DNA from: Welwitschia mirabilis
Taxonomy: Eukaryota > Gnetophyta > Gnetopsida > Welwitschiales
Direction: 5' to 3'
Length of the DNA: 64,000 nucleotides
NCBI GenBank assembly: GCA_051453625.1
Contig: JBOZIK010000001.1
Location: forward strand, 212,563,688-212,627,687
In this document: piece after piece, positions 35,623-48,780 of the stretch
How positions within the stretch are numbered: position 1 is the stretch's first letter
Layout: each line of letters starts with the position of its first letter
Made by a program: the position numbers and the translations under genes
The notes under the pieces: generated by a model
What the model was told of the DNA's origin: nothing
Database searches by the model: none
Seen by the model: only the letters and a program-made list of their open reading frames with translations

Positions 35623-37010
35623 TGATGCCAAATTATATATATTTAATAGGGTATTTTGAGTAGTTTTTTAGGACATTCAATAAGTTAATGATGAGTTTTA
35701 ATAATAATGAAGAGATAATGCAATAATCATGAAAACATATAATCTTCATTACATTTAATAGTATTTCAAGCAAATTACAAAATTTNNNNNNNNNNNNNNN
35801 NNNNNNNNNNNNNNNNNNNNNNNNNNNNNNATCCCATCGTCCATGCCATCATATAGATGATAATATAGACAATAGAAGTAACAATGCTATACTAACTAAA
35901 CTAAACTGGTAGCTGATGTAGATCTTGCATGATATGACATCATCTTCTATATCATGAGATGACTAGTAAGACAATACCTAAAAATAACAAATGGATCAAA
36001 CTCTATTAAAATTTTGTAATACGTCATGTGCCTTCTGTGTGCCATTAGGATTTCATCGCATCTCTTAGGATTTGTTATTTTTAGAGCCTTATATGTAATA
36101 AATATCTCCTCCATACTTGACTTTGACTTTATATTCTAACAGAAGATCGAAGATTAGGAGATCGATCCATTATTGTTGCAAAGAGATATCTTCCTTGGTG
36201 TTGAGCTATGTATCCTTCACTAAGGTGCTGCTACCTTGTAACATAGATATTGGTTTGTTTTTAATCAAACTTTATTTTACTTTTTATATCTTTTATTATG
36301 TACATCTCCTTATGGTTTATATTACTTAAGAATAGGAGATTCATCCATTATTATTATAGACAAACATCTTCTTTGGTATTGGGTTATGTATCCTTCATTA
36401 ATGTGCAACTACTTTGTAACATGAATGTTGATTTACTTTTAATCAAAACTCTACTTTCCTTTTTATATCTTTTATTGTGTACATCCCCCTTATGATTTAT
36501 GTTTCTTATGATTCTATGATAGCTTTGTTTGTGACATATATCACGAGAGCAACCTTTACTAAGGTTGACATTGGTAGTTTAGTTGAATTATATTTTCATT
36601 TCATAGCATAATACTACATGTTTTTCATATTTATTTAATGTGCCTAATAGTTTAAGCTGGTTAGGATTTAGTTACAGTTCTTCTTAATCGATCTAGGTTA
36701 TATAGGACTGATCTCTGTGATAGGTTGATTTAATGATCAAATAAATATTGTATGTAGAGTAGATCTTGTATTTCATTTGCATAGTATGTTTACTTTTCAT
36801 TATTTCTTACATTATTGTTCTACTTAAAAATAAAATACAAAAATATTTCATTTGAAATCAATTCTCTTTTTTCTTACCTATGCATTTGAGAGATTACAAC
36901 ATTTGAGTTCACTCTTGTCTATATTAGTGTGTTATGTTTTGCAATATATATTTGTGCTTAATAGGATTTGATAAAGGACATAAAAGATTGTATGAATATG
37001 CACCAGAACA
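35623..37010 (+). repeat. LTR C (3' LTR), about 1.39 kb
   Basis: Begins TGATGCCAAATT, matching LTR 1 and LTR A, and ends GCACCAGAACA. Shared landmarks: TTTTTTAGGACATTCAATAAG near the start, TGGTAGTTTAGTTGAATT near 36570, GATCTCTGTGATAGGTTGATT near 36710 and AATAGGATTTGATAAAGG near 36962. No primer site follows, so it is a 3' LTR. Together with integrase at 30 kb it closes the plus-strand element. It has a 45-N gap at 35786-35830. Confidence 0.75.
36140..36495 (+). repeat. Tandem duplication of about 178 bp inside LTR C
   Basis: Two units start at about 36155 (AGGAGATCGATCCATTATTG) and 36335 (AGGAGATTCATCCATTATTA). Each runs through a TTTTTAATCAAA-CTTTATTTT-type block, then TTTTATATCTTTTATT and TGTACATC. 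LTR 1 and LTR A carry only one unit apart from gap duplication. The units have diverged, so the duplication is old. Confidence 0.8.
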
Positions 37011-38479
37011 TTAACACTAAGACATTCATGAAATACATTATGTACAACATTATGATGGTCACATTATATCACATAATATGATATGCAAGACATTCAAAGA
37101 TGAAATGGATTCATTATAAACATTTATGCATGAATTCATAAAATTTTGAAGAACATTAATACTAGTAATAAAATTGATACATTTAAAATTAGAAATCCTT
37201 TAGTCTATTTATATCTACTTAATAACTCATGCAAAACATAATTCTATATAAAGATAGAGATGAATTAGAAACCATAAAAAAGGTGAATGATCATTAAGAG
37301 AAGTATTAAAAGATGTTCCTAAAGGTATAAAGGGTTTATCTTTATCACTGAGATTTGAGTCTTATCTAGAAGGTAAAGATGAAAATGACATAAATATCTC
37401 AAGAGGTTATTAAGAAAAAACTAAAGGTTTCTTTTAGGATGAATCATGAAAAGGATCTTAGCTAATGTTCTTCTCTTCATTAAAATTGCTAAGGGATTCT
37501 GCCTTAAAAGACAATGATTGTGATTCAATGTTTTTCTCGTTGATGTCATTTTCATCCTCTATTGTATGTTTTTCTAATTGTAATATCCTTTAAAAAATTA
37601 TTTACTTATCATTAATTGATCATCATCAAGTGTATCTAATCTTACTTCAAAGTATTACTTATTTTCACCTAGACATTCACTCTCTAAGGCATGTTGAAAC
37701 TCAAGGTCCTCATGGATTTTATTATGGGTTTCTTCCTCATTCCTAAGTAGATATGGTTTAAATATCATTAATTATAATCTCATTAATCTTTTTAAGATTT
37801 TTAAGACTTGTAGGTTCATGAAATATATGGGTTTACGTCTTGTTATTAATGGTTAAGAATTCTAAGGATCTGATCATTAATTTTAGCTATTTATTGAAGG
37901 ATTTTATCAATTTTTTCCTTAGTTTATTAGAGGTTTCTTCTAAATAATGATAACAAAATTAAAATGTATTAGAAAAAGATTCAAAATTACCTTCTAAAAA
38001 TATTTGAAAGGTATCTTTGAAGAAACATGAGGTATATTGTTGGATGATAAAGATGATGGATAGTGATAAAATAATGAAGGATATAGGAATGAAAAATGAA
38101 GGGTAAGTATTAAAGTATGATGAATACAAAAATAAGGATAAAGAATACAAATTGTAATCAGTAATGAAAGACGTAAAATCAAACTCTTATGGATTTATAT
38201 AAAGATCTTAAACTCATCATTACGAAGAGATCGATCTAGATATGGATAAGATACTCTTCAAAGATTTGTCTAAGTAAAATGAAGTCTCCTACAGTGCATT
38301 TGGATCGTTCCTTATTCTATAAACTATAAGAATAGATAGATTATTATTAAGAATATTTTTGAAATAGGTTAGTAGCCTAATTCATTTCTAAATTTTGGAA
38401 CATAAATTTTAGCTAAGACTCATATTTTCCTAATTTTTACTAGTTTTATAAAAAGCTTGTAAGCCATAAACACTCATAG
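37011..38479. other. AT-rich sequence, probably downstream part of the minus-strand gypsy element
   Basis: No domain is readable on either strand. It lies 3' (in minus-strand sense) of the integrase end at 38.5 kb, so may be its untranslated region. Small minus-strand open pieces at 37959-38182 are Ser/Tyr/Leu-rich low-complexity translations and are not taken as genes. Confidence 0.4.
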
Positions 38480-39079
38480 AGTTCCTAAGATGATTATGTT
38501 TAAGGGGATATTCTAAGTTAAGTGCTTCTATAATATTTGAGACATAAGTACAATCATTAGGGGATGTGTGAAATTTGAGCCTTTTTTCATTAACATTTTA
38601 GATATGTTTTATTTGTAAAGTAGAAATCTCAATAGATCCATTAAGATATACTTTTTCCATAAAGTGAGGACCTAATTATTTAGAAGTTAAATTGTTGTGC
38701 AAGAGATTTACTCAAGTATTATAGACTAACATAAATTAACTAGATTCAAAGGATTTGTAAATGATCTTTTTATCATTCTTGCATTTGGTTTGGGCTTTAT
38801 GAATGAGTTAACAGTGAATGATACCAATGCATTTCTCACCTAAGTCATGTAATTAGGATAGTATATAATGGGTGTTTTTATTATGATTCAAGACATCAAG
38901 TTAAGAGATTATGTGATAAGAGTTATAATAAACATGAACTAAAAGTACACCTTTTTTTTGGTAGATTAGTTCATAAAATGAATAACCAAGTGAATTACAT
39001 CAAGTAGTATAATAACCTAAGCACATCATTAAGTTTAAAGAACCAAGATTTCTTGTTTTTGGAAGTAAATTTTTGAATC

Positions 39080-39730
39080 ATTTTATTGATTTTCCTATTT
39101 ACATTTTTAGCTTAATCATTGGCTCGTCGGTGATAAACATTGGTAATCATATGTTTAGTTCCTACTAAAAGGAGGCATTTTGTAATAATCTTATTTATAA
39201 AATAAGTTACTTGGTCTTACCAAGATCCTTGAAAAGTCAAACCTATGAAGGATATTTAATTTAAGAAACAAGCACATGATTTTAGCATCATTGAAATGAT
39301 TAGGAACTTATTTAACCCATTTAGTCACATAGTTGACTACTATTAAGATATTGTATTTTCTAAAAGAAGATGCTTTGAATGATCTAATGAAGTTGATACC
39401 CTAATAATTAAATGGTTCACATGCAAGGATAGGTTGAAGAAGCATTTTATGAGATGTGGTTATGCTTTCAACAATTGACATTCATCACATCTTCTATTGA
39501 AATTAAAAGAATCTTTAAAAAGATTAGGTTGATAAAATTTAACATGAAAAATTTTGATGGTAGCCCTTTGGCAGCTAAAGTAATCTCCACACAACCACCA
39601 TGACAGAGAGAAAGGATATCATGTTGTTCCCATTTAGACATTTACCTATGCATGATTTAACTTTTACATCATCGATAGAGATATGGCTTGATCCACTCAC
39701 AATCTTATATTTTATGAAGAAAGGTTTTAT
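39080..39730 (-). pseudogene. Gypsy integrase remnant, minus strand
   Basis: P-F-N-Y then G-I-N-F-I-R-S-F and I-L-I-V-V-N-Y-V-T-K-W-V at about 39415-39305 align with the integrase core at 30.14-30.23 kb. The position of the usual catalytic Asp in V-D-Y-V is Asn here. Cys-containing sequence near 39490 (R-R-C-D-E-C-type) is the likely zinc-finger end. Confidence 0.7.
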
Positions 39731-40479
39731 TTAATTAGAATTCCAATGTTAGGAAGTTTTAAAGGTAACAAGATAATTGACAATATCAACATATGAAGGA
39801 TTAGAATGTTGCAAAGAAGTATGGAAGAGATCATGGATGTGAAATAATTATTCATCTGAAAAGGAGTCCTCAATATGAAGTTTAGGGAAAAGTATAAGGG
39901 ATTCTTTCTTGAGGAATAAATAAAAGATGGTTAGTGATCCAATTATGTTTACCTTTTTTATGATGATTAGATGGAATTATTATATTAAGAGTATTCATTT
40001 TATGAGTTTAGTACTTAAATCTTTCCTTGTCATAAGATATCTAATGATAGCATAATTAGTATTAACCATGGTATGAAATTCAAGAAGGTAATATCAAAGT
40101 TTAACAAGATAAAAGATGTTAGCTAACGTTTGTTTATAGCAGTGTTGTAATTGATTAGGCTAGTAAAAGGGTTTTACTCATGTATGAAATGACTTCATAT
40201 TCCTTATCATGTTTTTATTCTAATTAGGTCCTATTACAATAGGTTTGGAAGTGATCTTATTACTAAGGTTTTTAAAAACAACTTAACAAGTATTGGTCTA
40301 ATTAAATATAACATCTTTTTCAAGAAGTGAATGAAGAGGTTTACAAATCTTGGCACAATCTTTAATGAGTCTTCTATAGAAGCTAGACTAACTAAAAAAA
40401 GATCTTACTTGTTTGGTATTAGTTGAAAGAGGAAAATTCTTGATGACATTAATTTTTAAAGCATTCATTCTAATGCCCT

Positions 40480-41035
40480 GGTTAGAAATATGATGTCCAA
40501 CTACAGTCTCATCCCTCACAAGGAAATGACTCTTTTTCTAACTAAGATGGAGTCTACTTTGTATACAATAATTAAGGACTTTTTATAACATTTCTATAAT
40601 TTGATCAAAGGAATCACCAAAGACACAAAAGTCATCCATAAAGTTCTATATGAAATATTCTATCATATTAAAAAGAATATCCATCATAGATCTTTGAAAG
40701 ATTTTTGGAGCATTACATAAGTTAAAAAACAATTTTTTAAAAGCAAAGGTATCAAAATAAGAGGTAAAAGTAGTTTTGTCTTGATCTTCATTGGCTATGC
40801 AGACTTGGTTGTATTCATAGTAACTATCAAGAAAACAATAAAAGCATGATCTTATATTCTATTAAGAACTTGATCTAGAAAAAGCAGGGGGCAATAATCC
40901 TTTTTTGATGACATCATTAAGTTTTCTAAAATCAATTCATACTCATCAATTCGGTACAACTATAAGAGAACTAATCCATTCACTATTAAAAATAGCATAA
41001 ATGATCTCAACACTTTACTACTTACTTGAGGTTTA
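40480..41035 (-). pseudogene. Gypsy reverse transcriptase remnant, minus strand
   Basis: The minus strand reads W-I-S-S-L-I-V-V-P near 41000, I-D-F-R-K-L-N-D near 40930, F-L-D-S-Y-Y-E-Y-N-Q near 40820, L-C-N-A-P near 40715, and the catalytic F-M-D-D-F at about 40650-40635, then V-G-H-H-I-S near 40490. Only a few stops are present, so this is among the best-kept reverse transcriptases in the window, though still broken. Confidence 0.85.
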
Positions 41036-43500
41036 GGTTAAGTCCTAATTGAGGTTGTCAAATGGGTTTTGAGTTGTGTTCTAGGTAGATATTATGTTGA
41101 AAAATACAAGAAAGTATGGCACTTAGATCTTTATGAGTTCAAACAAAATCTTTCATTTTTAATTCATTTAGATCTTTATGAGTTCAAGCAAACTATTTCA
41201 TTTAGATCCTTATGAGTCTAAGAGATAAACAGGTTGTAGTTGGAATGGTATTTCAAATAGGTTATATGCTTAACTCATGATAACATTTAGAAAACAAGTT
41301 ACAAAGATTTACTATAGAGTTATGTTTTTCCAACTTTTTGCAATTTTAAAGAAGGGTTATTGATAAAAAGGTTTCAAAGAGACCAAGTAAGATTTTATGT
41401 AAAGGTTTAGTTTATTTTAAGAAAGAAGGCTAACAACACTAGTCAAGGAAGGTAGAAGTGCTAATTGCTTTAAAACAAATAGTTCAAAAAAGTATAGAGT
41501 TCACATTTGAGTCTATGCAATATGTTTTAAGTTAGAGGTCCCAAATTTTTTAACAAAAAATGGAATCAACTAAAACTTATTAAATATAATTTAGAAAAAT
41601 AAATCCTAAAAGTTTTTTCTAAAAATCTTAGTAGCAAAAATAAAAATAGAATAAAATAGAAAATTTATATAAATTTAGAGAAAGCACAAAACATAAAATA
41701 CATAAAATAAATAATTAAAGTTTAGTCTTTTTTAATTATTGACCTTGGTTTAATTTTATCCTATAAGAAAGTTGTTAGATTGTAACATAAAATATTAGGT
41801 ATAGAAATGAAATTTAGTTCTTTAATCAAGATACTAACTCAAATATTTTAACTGGTTTGAGTTTCATTAGAAAAAACTAGTACCCACCATTGGAAAGAAA
41901 AGAAAACATATAAATGAAAAAGAAAAGAACCACTTCATGTATCACTAGAAAAAAAACCAGCATCCACCATTTAAAAACTAAAAACTAAATAAAAATTGGA
42001 ATTAAAAAATCACCAACACTTGAAAAACTATCATGCCAATATCCACTGAAAAAGTATCGAAATCTTATTCATGTAAGTATAGTGAATTAGAAACTAGATA
42101 ATAACCTAGGATTGCTCTTTCATAAAAATATATATGTAGTAGCTTAAAAAAAGTGATATAATTATCCTAACTTACAATAGAACTTAAATAAAATGAAAAC
42201 TAGAAATTGATTTTTCTAAAGTAAACTTCAGTTAATGTAATAAGGGAATGAAATTGCTCTAAAGGTCTAGCTAATCCATTCAAATTTTTACCTTAGCTCT
42301 AATGCCTCTTATGTCCATGAATCACAAACTAAAATTACAAAGTTATTAACGCCTAAATATGAAGGGATAATATTATCCATCACATAAGTATTGATGTGTT
42401 ATTTAGTCCCTTTAATTCTTCAGTGCCCTTCATAAGTCTAAAAAGTATGAATGATTATGCACAAGATCCATCAAATAATAGTGTCTATAATATCACATAA
42501 GTAATTCCAAACAATCCATACAATAATAAAGGAACTTAACAATAAAGTAGTTTCATCTAAGAATTACTACTACCACAGTAATGTGCATTAAAAATAAAAG
42601 CTACTTAAGAACTAGCCTTACCTAAAGATTACTAATACCAAATAAATGATAATTAAAAAGAAAAGGAAAAAAATCCAATTCTTCTATTAAAAATAAAAAT
42701 ATACATTACATCAATAGAGAGAGAGATGAAGATAAAAGACTTCTCAACAAGCCTTAAAACAATCTATTCCTAAGGAAGGTAATTAGAATGCTATGACGTC
42801 CTAGTATTTCATGTTGTTCCATCATGTTAATCAACTAAAAGATCCATTATAATAGGATTCAAGGCCCTTTTATAAATGAGGAAAGGCTTGGAGAGCTTTG
42901 TCATGATGTGTTAGGTGGGTGCTTACATAAATGGGTTATATTAGGATGATTAGTTAACAAAAAAATTACAATTTGTGGCATGTAGACTTAAAGAAGGATT
43001 CTTTTATCTTGTTACAAAAGAAAGATAATGACATGTCCATTGACTACTAATGATACTTCTAATGGATGCCGTGTCATGTATCTTTAATGTGGTTATCTTC
43101 AATATTACCACATGTCATTGTAACATGTTATTTTATACTGCTACCATATGCCATCAAAATTTAAGATTTATTCTAGATTAACTTCTAACATATCCCACAA
43201 GTGTAATGTAATGAATTCCCAAAATAGATATAGAAATATGAGTTTTGAGACCTTTTACTTCAAAAGGCTCATAGCACCAATGGTCTTATATGGTGACATT
43301 GATGTTTTATGTTAAAATAACTTTAGTTGATGGAATGTCTTTAAAAAAGAAACATTAAACTTGAAAATTTTGTAGAGAAGTCTAGAATTACATGAAATGC
43401 AATAAAAAGGGTAAAAGACACCATTTTATAATCAAACAATGAATTTAATAGGTTTTGTTATGAAAGATGGATCAATTACAGTTGCTTGTAATGTCAATTT
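41036..43500. other. AT-rich sequence with LTR-like minus-strand TATA box, no gene
   Basis: No open frame is supported. A TATAAA on the minus strand at 42873-42868, followed by AGGGCCTTGAATCC, looks like an LTR promoter and would fit a 5' LTR of the minus-strand element, but no LTR ends or primer site are clear. Near 41890 and 41960 a CATTAGAAAAAA / CACTAGAAAAAA then CCACCATT segment is repeated about 75 bases apart. Confidence 0.35.
41120..41230. repeat. Short tandem repeat, three units
   Basis: CACTTAGATCTTTATGAGTT at 41120, CATTTAGATCTTTATGAGTT at 41165 and CATTTAGATCCTTATGAGTC at 41199. Spacing is 45 then 34 bases. The first unit carries extra CTTTCATTTTTAATT. Confidence 0.85.
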
Positions 43501-44204
43501 TACATGTAAACAAATACAATGGAAAATCTATCTAATTTGTGCTAATCATGAAGCTATTGTATAATTTTCATATTATCTAAAAAATCTATCTAATTGACCT
43601 AAAAAATTCTTCAAATCTAATGTTAAATACAATAAATTTAGCCTCACAACAATAATGAAGAACTACCAAAGAAGAGGAATAAATAAAATTAAAGTCAAGT
43701 TTTACCTTCATAATAAGGATTATAGCAAGCAAGTAAATGACTATTTGTAGGTTTTGTTAAAAATTAATTTTTGATTATTAAAGTTAAAAAATTTATTTAA
43801 AATAAATATACTTTTATTATTAGTTAATTTTCAATCATAGAAAACTTTAGGAATAACATAGTGAAAAAATAAAGTTTTAAGGCTAGGTTAGAAAAAACAT
43901 AATTATATAATACTAGTACTATGTGAATATTATTGTAAGAATTATTAATTTAATATTTAAAGTTAAACTTTATATTTTTGATATTGATAAATATGATATA
44001 ATTTCATAAATTTCTTGTGTGAAAAGGCTTGATATCAGATCTCTCTTCTAAATTGGCTCTTTTGTTATTCCTACTCCATTCAAAGGTTGTATTTTGAAAA
44101 GGAAAGTAAGGAGAAAGAATTAAAGAAAATAGAAGGGTTTTATGCTTTAGGGATAAAAAAAGAAGAAATTAAATGATCAAAATAGCTATAAGAAGTTTGG
44201 AAGT
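43501..44204 (+). other. AT-rich sequence upstream of a chromovirus-like pol
   Basis: By position this should hold gag or protease of the 44.2 kb element, but stops are dense and no motif is readable. Confidence 0.35.
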
Positions 44205-46790
44205 TTTTGAAGATAAATATTATCTACCACTAAAAAATGATAGAAGATGTTATTGAATTAGTTCCAAGAGTTAACTAATATTTTTGGTTTTTAATAAGTT
44301 ATCATGTGTAGAATTAAGAAAATTAAAGTTAAAGATTGAAGAGCTAGTAAGTAAAGAAGACATTAGATGAAGCATACCATCCCAGGGAGCCCTTATTTTA
44401 TTTGTGAATAAAAAGAATGGATCTCTTAGACTATGCATAGATTATCATCAATTAAATAAGGTAATAATTAAAAATAAACATCCTTTTCCTAGAATTGATC
44501 TCTTTTAGATCAAAGGAATGAAGTACTTTACAAATATTTTTTTAAAGTTGGAATATCACTAGATCTAAATAAAATAAGAATATATCCATACACTAGCCTT
44601 CAGAATGAGATATGGAGATCATTAGTTCATGGCTATGCCATTTGGACTCACTAATGCACCCAAAATACTAATGACTATATAAATAATATTTTACATTGTT
44701 ACTTACATAAGTTTACTAATATTTTTATTGATGATATAATAATTTACTTAAAAAAGGCAAAATCATGTTAATCATCAAAAGCAAATTTTATAGTAGTTAG
44801 AGGAACATGTTTTAATAACAAAACTCAGTAAGTATGACTTTTTTAAGATGTCTATTTATTAACTTGTGTATGTTATATCCAATGAGGAAATTAACATAAA
44901 GCCTAACAAAGTTCAGATAGCATGAGATTAGCCAAATCGATAAAATCCAATTGTAGTTAAAAGTATTTATATATTAGCAAGACTCTACAAGTGATATATT
45001 AAAAATTACTTCAAGATTGTAGCATCAATAATAGATTTTACAAAGGATATTTTGCCCTTCGATTTAGTAATAAATGTAAATAAGCACTTTTTTTCTTGAA
45101 ATCCTTCCTATCATAGCCCTTATACTAAACATTTTATAAATGAAAAAGAAATTTATTGTGGCTATTGGTGCACATAGAAATGAAATAGAAGAAGTATTAA
45201 CATAAGATGATTAAGTAATTGCATATGACTCAAAGAAATTAAACCAACATAAATAAAATTACCTAGTACATGACATGAAATTATTAGAATTAATTCATGC
45301 CTTTAAAGTTGGATGACATTATCTTTTAAAATTAATCATAAAAGTTTAAAATATTCAACAAAGTATCCTCTCCTAAATATTCAAGAAATAACATGGATGG
45401 AATTATTAGCTGAATATGATTTTGATATTAAATATATCTTTAGTAAATAAAATGAAGTTGAAAATTCCCTTAGTGCATGTGATATATGTCTCTTTGTATT
45501 ATGAAATCTAAAATGTTCAAGGAAATTAAGGAATAAATACCTCAAGATGAGGTCTTGAAAGAAATATAGAGAAACCAGAAAAAGAATAAGATATTGCTTT
45601 TTACACCATGATATTAAATAGAATACTAATAAGAAAGAGAACAGTATGTGTAATTATGGTTCTCTAGTAAAATAAACTTCTCAAAGAAGCCCATTAAGTC
45701 TCATAAGCTAGCATATTAGATTTGAAAAAAACTTATGTTACTCTCAGAGAGTAGTACTATTACTCTTAGAAAGTAGTACTACTAGTAATAATCAAATATC
45801 AAGCAATGAATTATTTCAATATTGGTGAAAATAACTAATTTCATTTCAGTAAGAATCACTACCATAGTAGAAGAAGTTATTTATTATCTTATAAAAATGT
45901 TTTTTAAAGTTCATAACATCCCAAAGATTATTTCTAATATAGACATAAAATTCATCTTAAGTTTTTGGTAAGAATACTTTAAACAACTTTGCATTTAATC
46001 ATTATTAAGTAAATCTTTTTAACAAGAGAAAAATGGTTATATAGAGATAATTAATTATATACTTGAAGATATTTTACAGAGTTATGTATTAAGTAAACTA
46101 AGAAGATGGGAAGAATACTAAATCAAATGTGCATATGATTAAGACAATGTGATATTTATATAATGATTCCCATCTAAAGCCATGTATAATACAAATTTTA
46201 AAAATCTAATTACTTGGTCTAACACCTCTTAAAGAGAAAATAAAAATTGATAAGAGATACATGAAATGAAAAAAGTGATAAATAAAAATCAAATATACTT
46301 GTAGGTAACTTGGAATGGATACAAAAAATATTACAATCTGAAACATTTGCCTCATGTTTTTCAAATTAAAGATTAACTGCTATTATGATTTAAACCTGAG
46401 AGATCATCTTTAAATTTGTAAAAATGTAAAAAAAAATCATTCCTCTGCTTCTATAAATCATTTTCTAATATTGAAAGAGTAGGAAATTTGGCTTACAAAC
46501 TTAGTATTTCTAAGTTAAAAAGATTTCATCTAATTTTTCGTGTTCATATTCTAAAGTCATATTACATAAGAAAATGTAATGCAAATATTATAGATTGGAA
46601 AACATTTTTGTAAGATATAACCTTACTTTAACTATTAAACATATGAAAGAGATCTAAGAGAAAAGAAAGTTAAGGATAAAATAATAAGGGAAGTTTTAGT
46701 AGAATGGTTTTATTATAATTAACATAGTTAATAAATCTAGGATTATATGCATGAAAGTTATCCTAACTTATTTAGAAATGATGAAGAAAA
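44205..46790 (+). mobile_element. Plus-strand chromovirus-like Ty3/gypsy pol remnant
   Basis: Order on the plus strand: [12 protein letters not shown] at about 44425-44460, F-R-M-R-Y-G-D-H and M-A-M-P-F-G-L-T-N-A-P at about 44605-44665, and an F-I-D-D region near 44715-44735 (reverse transcriptase). RNase H follows at about 45170-45440 (V-I-A-Y-D-S-K-K-L-N-Q, then W-M-E-L-L-A-E-Y-D-F-D-I-K-Y-I). Integrase core lies around 45900-46200 (I-N-Y-I-L-E-D-I-L-Q-S-Y-V near 46040-46090). An L-A-Y-K-L-S and R-V-H-I-L-K-S-Y C-terminal end at 46475-46560 and a chromodomain-like stretch with V-L-V-E-W and S-Y-P-N-L-F at 46690-46775 follow. A different clade from the Athila/Tat-like elements. Stops and frameshifts are numerous. 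Confidence 0.8.
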
Positions 46791-48629
46791 GAAATATGTC
46801 TTTCATATGAGAATAATCTATTAATATCTTTATGTAAAAAAAGTAGATAAAGATTAAGAGTTTAAGAAGGCATAGCAAGGTCTTGTCAAAATTCCATGAA
46901 AGAATAGGACTTTAAGAACAAGCCATGAGATTTAGGGAAGAAGTCTATCATATTTCAAAATTTAGATGTTAATAAAGTGACCAAGTTCCATGTTATTATT
47001 AAAAATTATTATGTAAAAATAATTTAATAATCAATTTAAGAAAATATAATAGGTTAAATATGTTCTTATGATTATTAATGAAGAATATATTAGCTTTAAT
47101 AGATGTTGTAAACACGATTCAAGGTGTGTAACTCTTGAAAAAGGGATGTAAAGACTCTTATGACATTTGGTCAACATTAAAAGGAATTATCTAGTTGAGA
47201 GGTATGACTTGCATAAGATTTTTGTAGAGATATGTTTCTTTGAGGAGCTAGCCCGACTTTTTAATTATCCCACATACCAAATCTTGAAGGAAGCATTATC
47301 TAGATTTTTCATCTAATCAAACCTCTTACTTTGATGAAGATCAAAATTAGATAAAAAGAACATTCAATAATAAAAATAATTTATTACTTTCATTCCTCTT
47401 TTAATATATCATTTTTTAATAATATTAATAAGCACATGATGATGCCCTATTTATGTTCTTTGCACCATTTCTTTAAATTATTTTATTTAAATTATACCAC
47501 TAAATTAATTTTAGACATTAAAATGTCATAGTTAAGTTGCATAGAAAGTTTTTCAGGCTCATTATTACATTAGATAAATCATTACTACACGTTGATGAAT
47601 CTCATTTACTTAATATGAACAATTGCTACTAGTTAGTATAAGGATATTTATATATGAATACTTTAATTTTCTAATCTCAAACTTAGTTATTAAGTTCTTA
47701 TGAATTTTATTATTATTTATCATAGCTAGGTTAATAAACACTCTTATACTTATGTTGAATCTTTTAGTGATTGTATCTCCATCTAGAAATATAGGCACCA
47801 TTATCACCCAAAAAAATAAGCTAATTACATTGAAGGTCTTATAGTATATAGATTATGGAAATTAATGTTTTAAACCTCTTCAATGAAGGATGGGTATACC
47901 AATAATTAAACTGCCTAAACATTAGCAAAAAGATGCATTTATGGAAAGTATTTTAAAATTGAAATTTTTAGTTAATTTACCTTCACCTAAAAGTACAACC
48001 ATTAAAACAAATGATTTTAATTATCCCTAAGGACTAATGGTGTGTTAAAAAGTGCCTCCAAAGGTCCATAGTCATGACATTATAAATGAAGAATAAGTGT
48101 CCAGTCAATCAAATTATCACCTAGAGTAATGAATCAAACTCTTATAAAATTTTCTTCCACATAATATATACTATCATCTTAAAATTATGATTAACATAAG
48201 ATATAAGATATTGTTAGATAAGATGCAATGGTCATTAAATATAAATACTTCTTAGTAAAAAATACGTCTAAGAATGCTATAATGAGGGGGAATGAAATGT
48301 TAAAATGTTTAGTAATTATACCTCTCTTTCATTGTGTAGCTGCAATAATGATGATTTAGTTACACTTAAAACCTTATTATATGCTAAGAAATAAATCCAA
48401 AGATTCAAATCCATCATCTTCTAAATGAATAATGAATGTTTATGAGTTTGATAATCATCGAGTTAGCGATTATGTTATATGAGATTTATAAAATTTATAA
48501 TATTAGATATTCAAAAAGGATTGATGATGTTATTATAAAAATGGATAAGTTCACATTTAGTAATATTTAAGATTAGCTTAGTAAACATAGTTATAATTAA
48601 ATTTTTAGAATGAAGGACATAGGCTATAC
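46791..48629. other. AT-rich sequence, no gene seen
   Basis: Probably 3' part and flank of the chromovirus-like element. All frames are closed, and no LTR pair could be matched. Confidence 0.4.
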
Positions 48630-48780
48630 ACATGCCTAGATTTTCCCCCCATCCAAGATAAAAGGACTATTTTTATGATAGGATAATACTGATTAACACT
48701 TAGAAATTGAACCTAAGACCTCTATGTTCATAAGCTTAAGGATGCCCTGTGTTATATGAAGTTTGGATTTATATTTTAGG
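48630..48780 (-). repeat. tRNA-derived SINE-like fragment
   Basis: On the minus strand AGGTTCAATTTC (about 48714-48703) resembles a Pol III B box, preceded by CTTATGAACATAGAGGTCTT, the arrangement seen in tRNA-derived plant SINEs. A body with TGGATGGGGGGAAAATCTAG follows. The A box is not clear and no tail is seen. Confidence 0.3.

Larger units (their letters stand above)
236..35830. other. Assembly gaps (23 runs of N)
   Basis: N runs: 236-335, 585-859, 1260-1993, 2489-2588, 3071-3148, 3431-3621, 3861-3960, 4799-4898, 8737-8828, 9218-9317, 13019-13118, 14168-14267, 14580-14679, 17715-17814, 18068-18077, 22129-22174, 22408-22507, 22872-22971, 23455-23554, 24116-24215, 28449-29145, 33770-34367 and 35786-35830. 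Thirteen are exactly 100 bases, the usual placeholder for unknown size; the others look like estimated sizes. No gaps occur after 35.83 kb. Any reading frame that runs through N is meaningless. Confidence 0.99.
38480..41035 (-). mobile_element. Minus-strand Ty3/gypsy pol (RT, RNase H, integrase)
   Basis: Read on the minus strand the order is reverse transcriptase (41035-40480), RNase H (about 40260-39900), integrase (about 39730-39080) and the C-terminal end (about 38700-38500). It is a relative of the plus-strand elements at 21-31 kb. No gag or protease is readable upstream and no flanking LTR pair could be fixed, so the copy is truncated or too decayed. Confidence 0.8.

Noticed and set aside
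37959-38182. Minus-strand frames rich in Ser, Tyr, Ile and Leu
   Set aside because: Low-complexity translation of AT-rich DNA without any motif.
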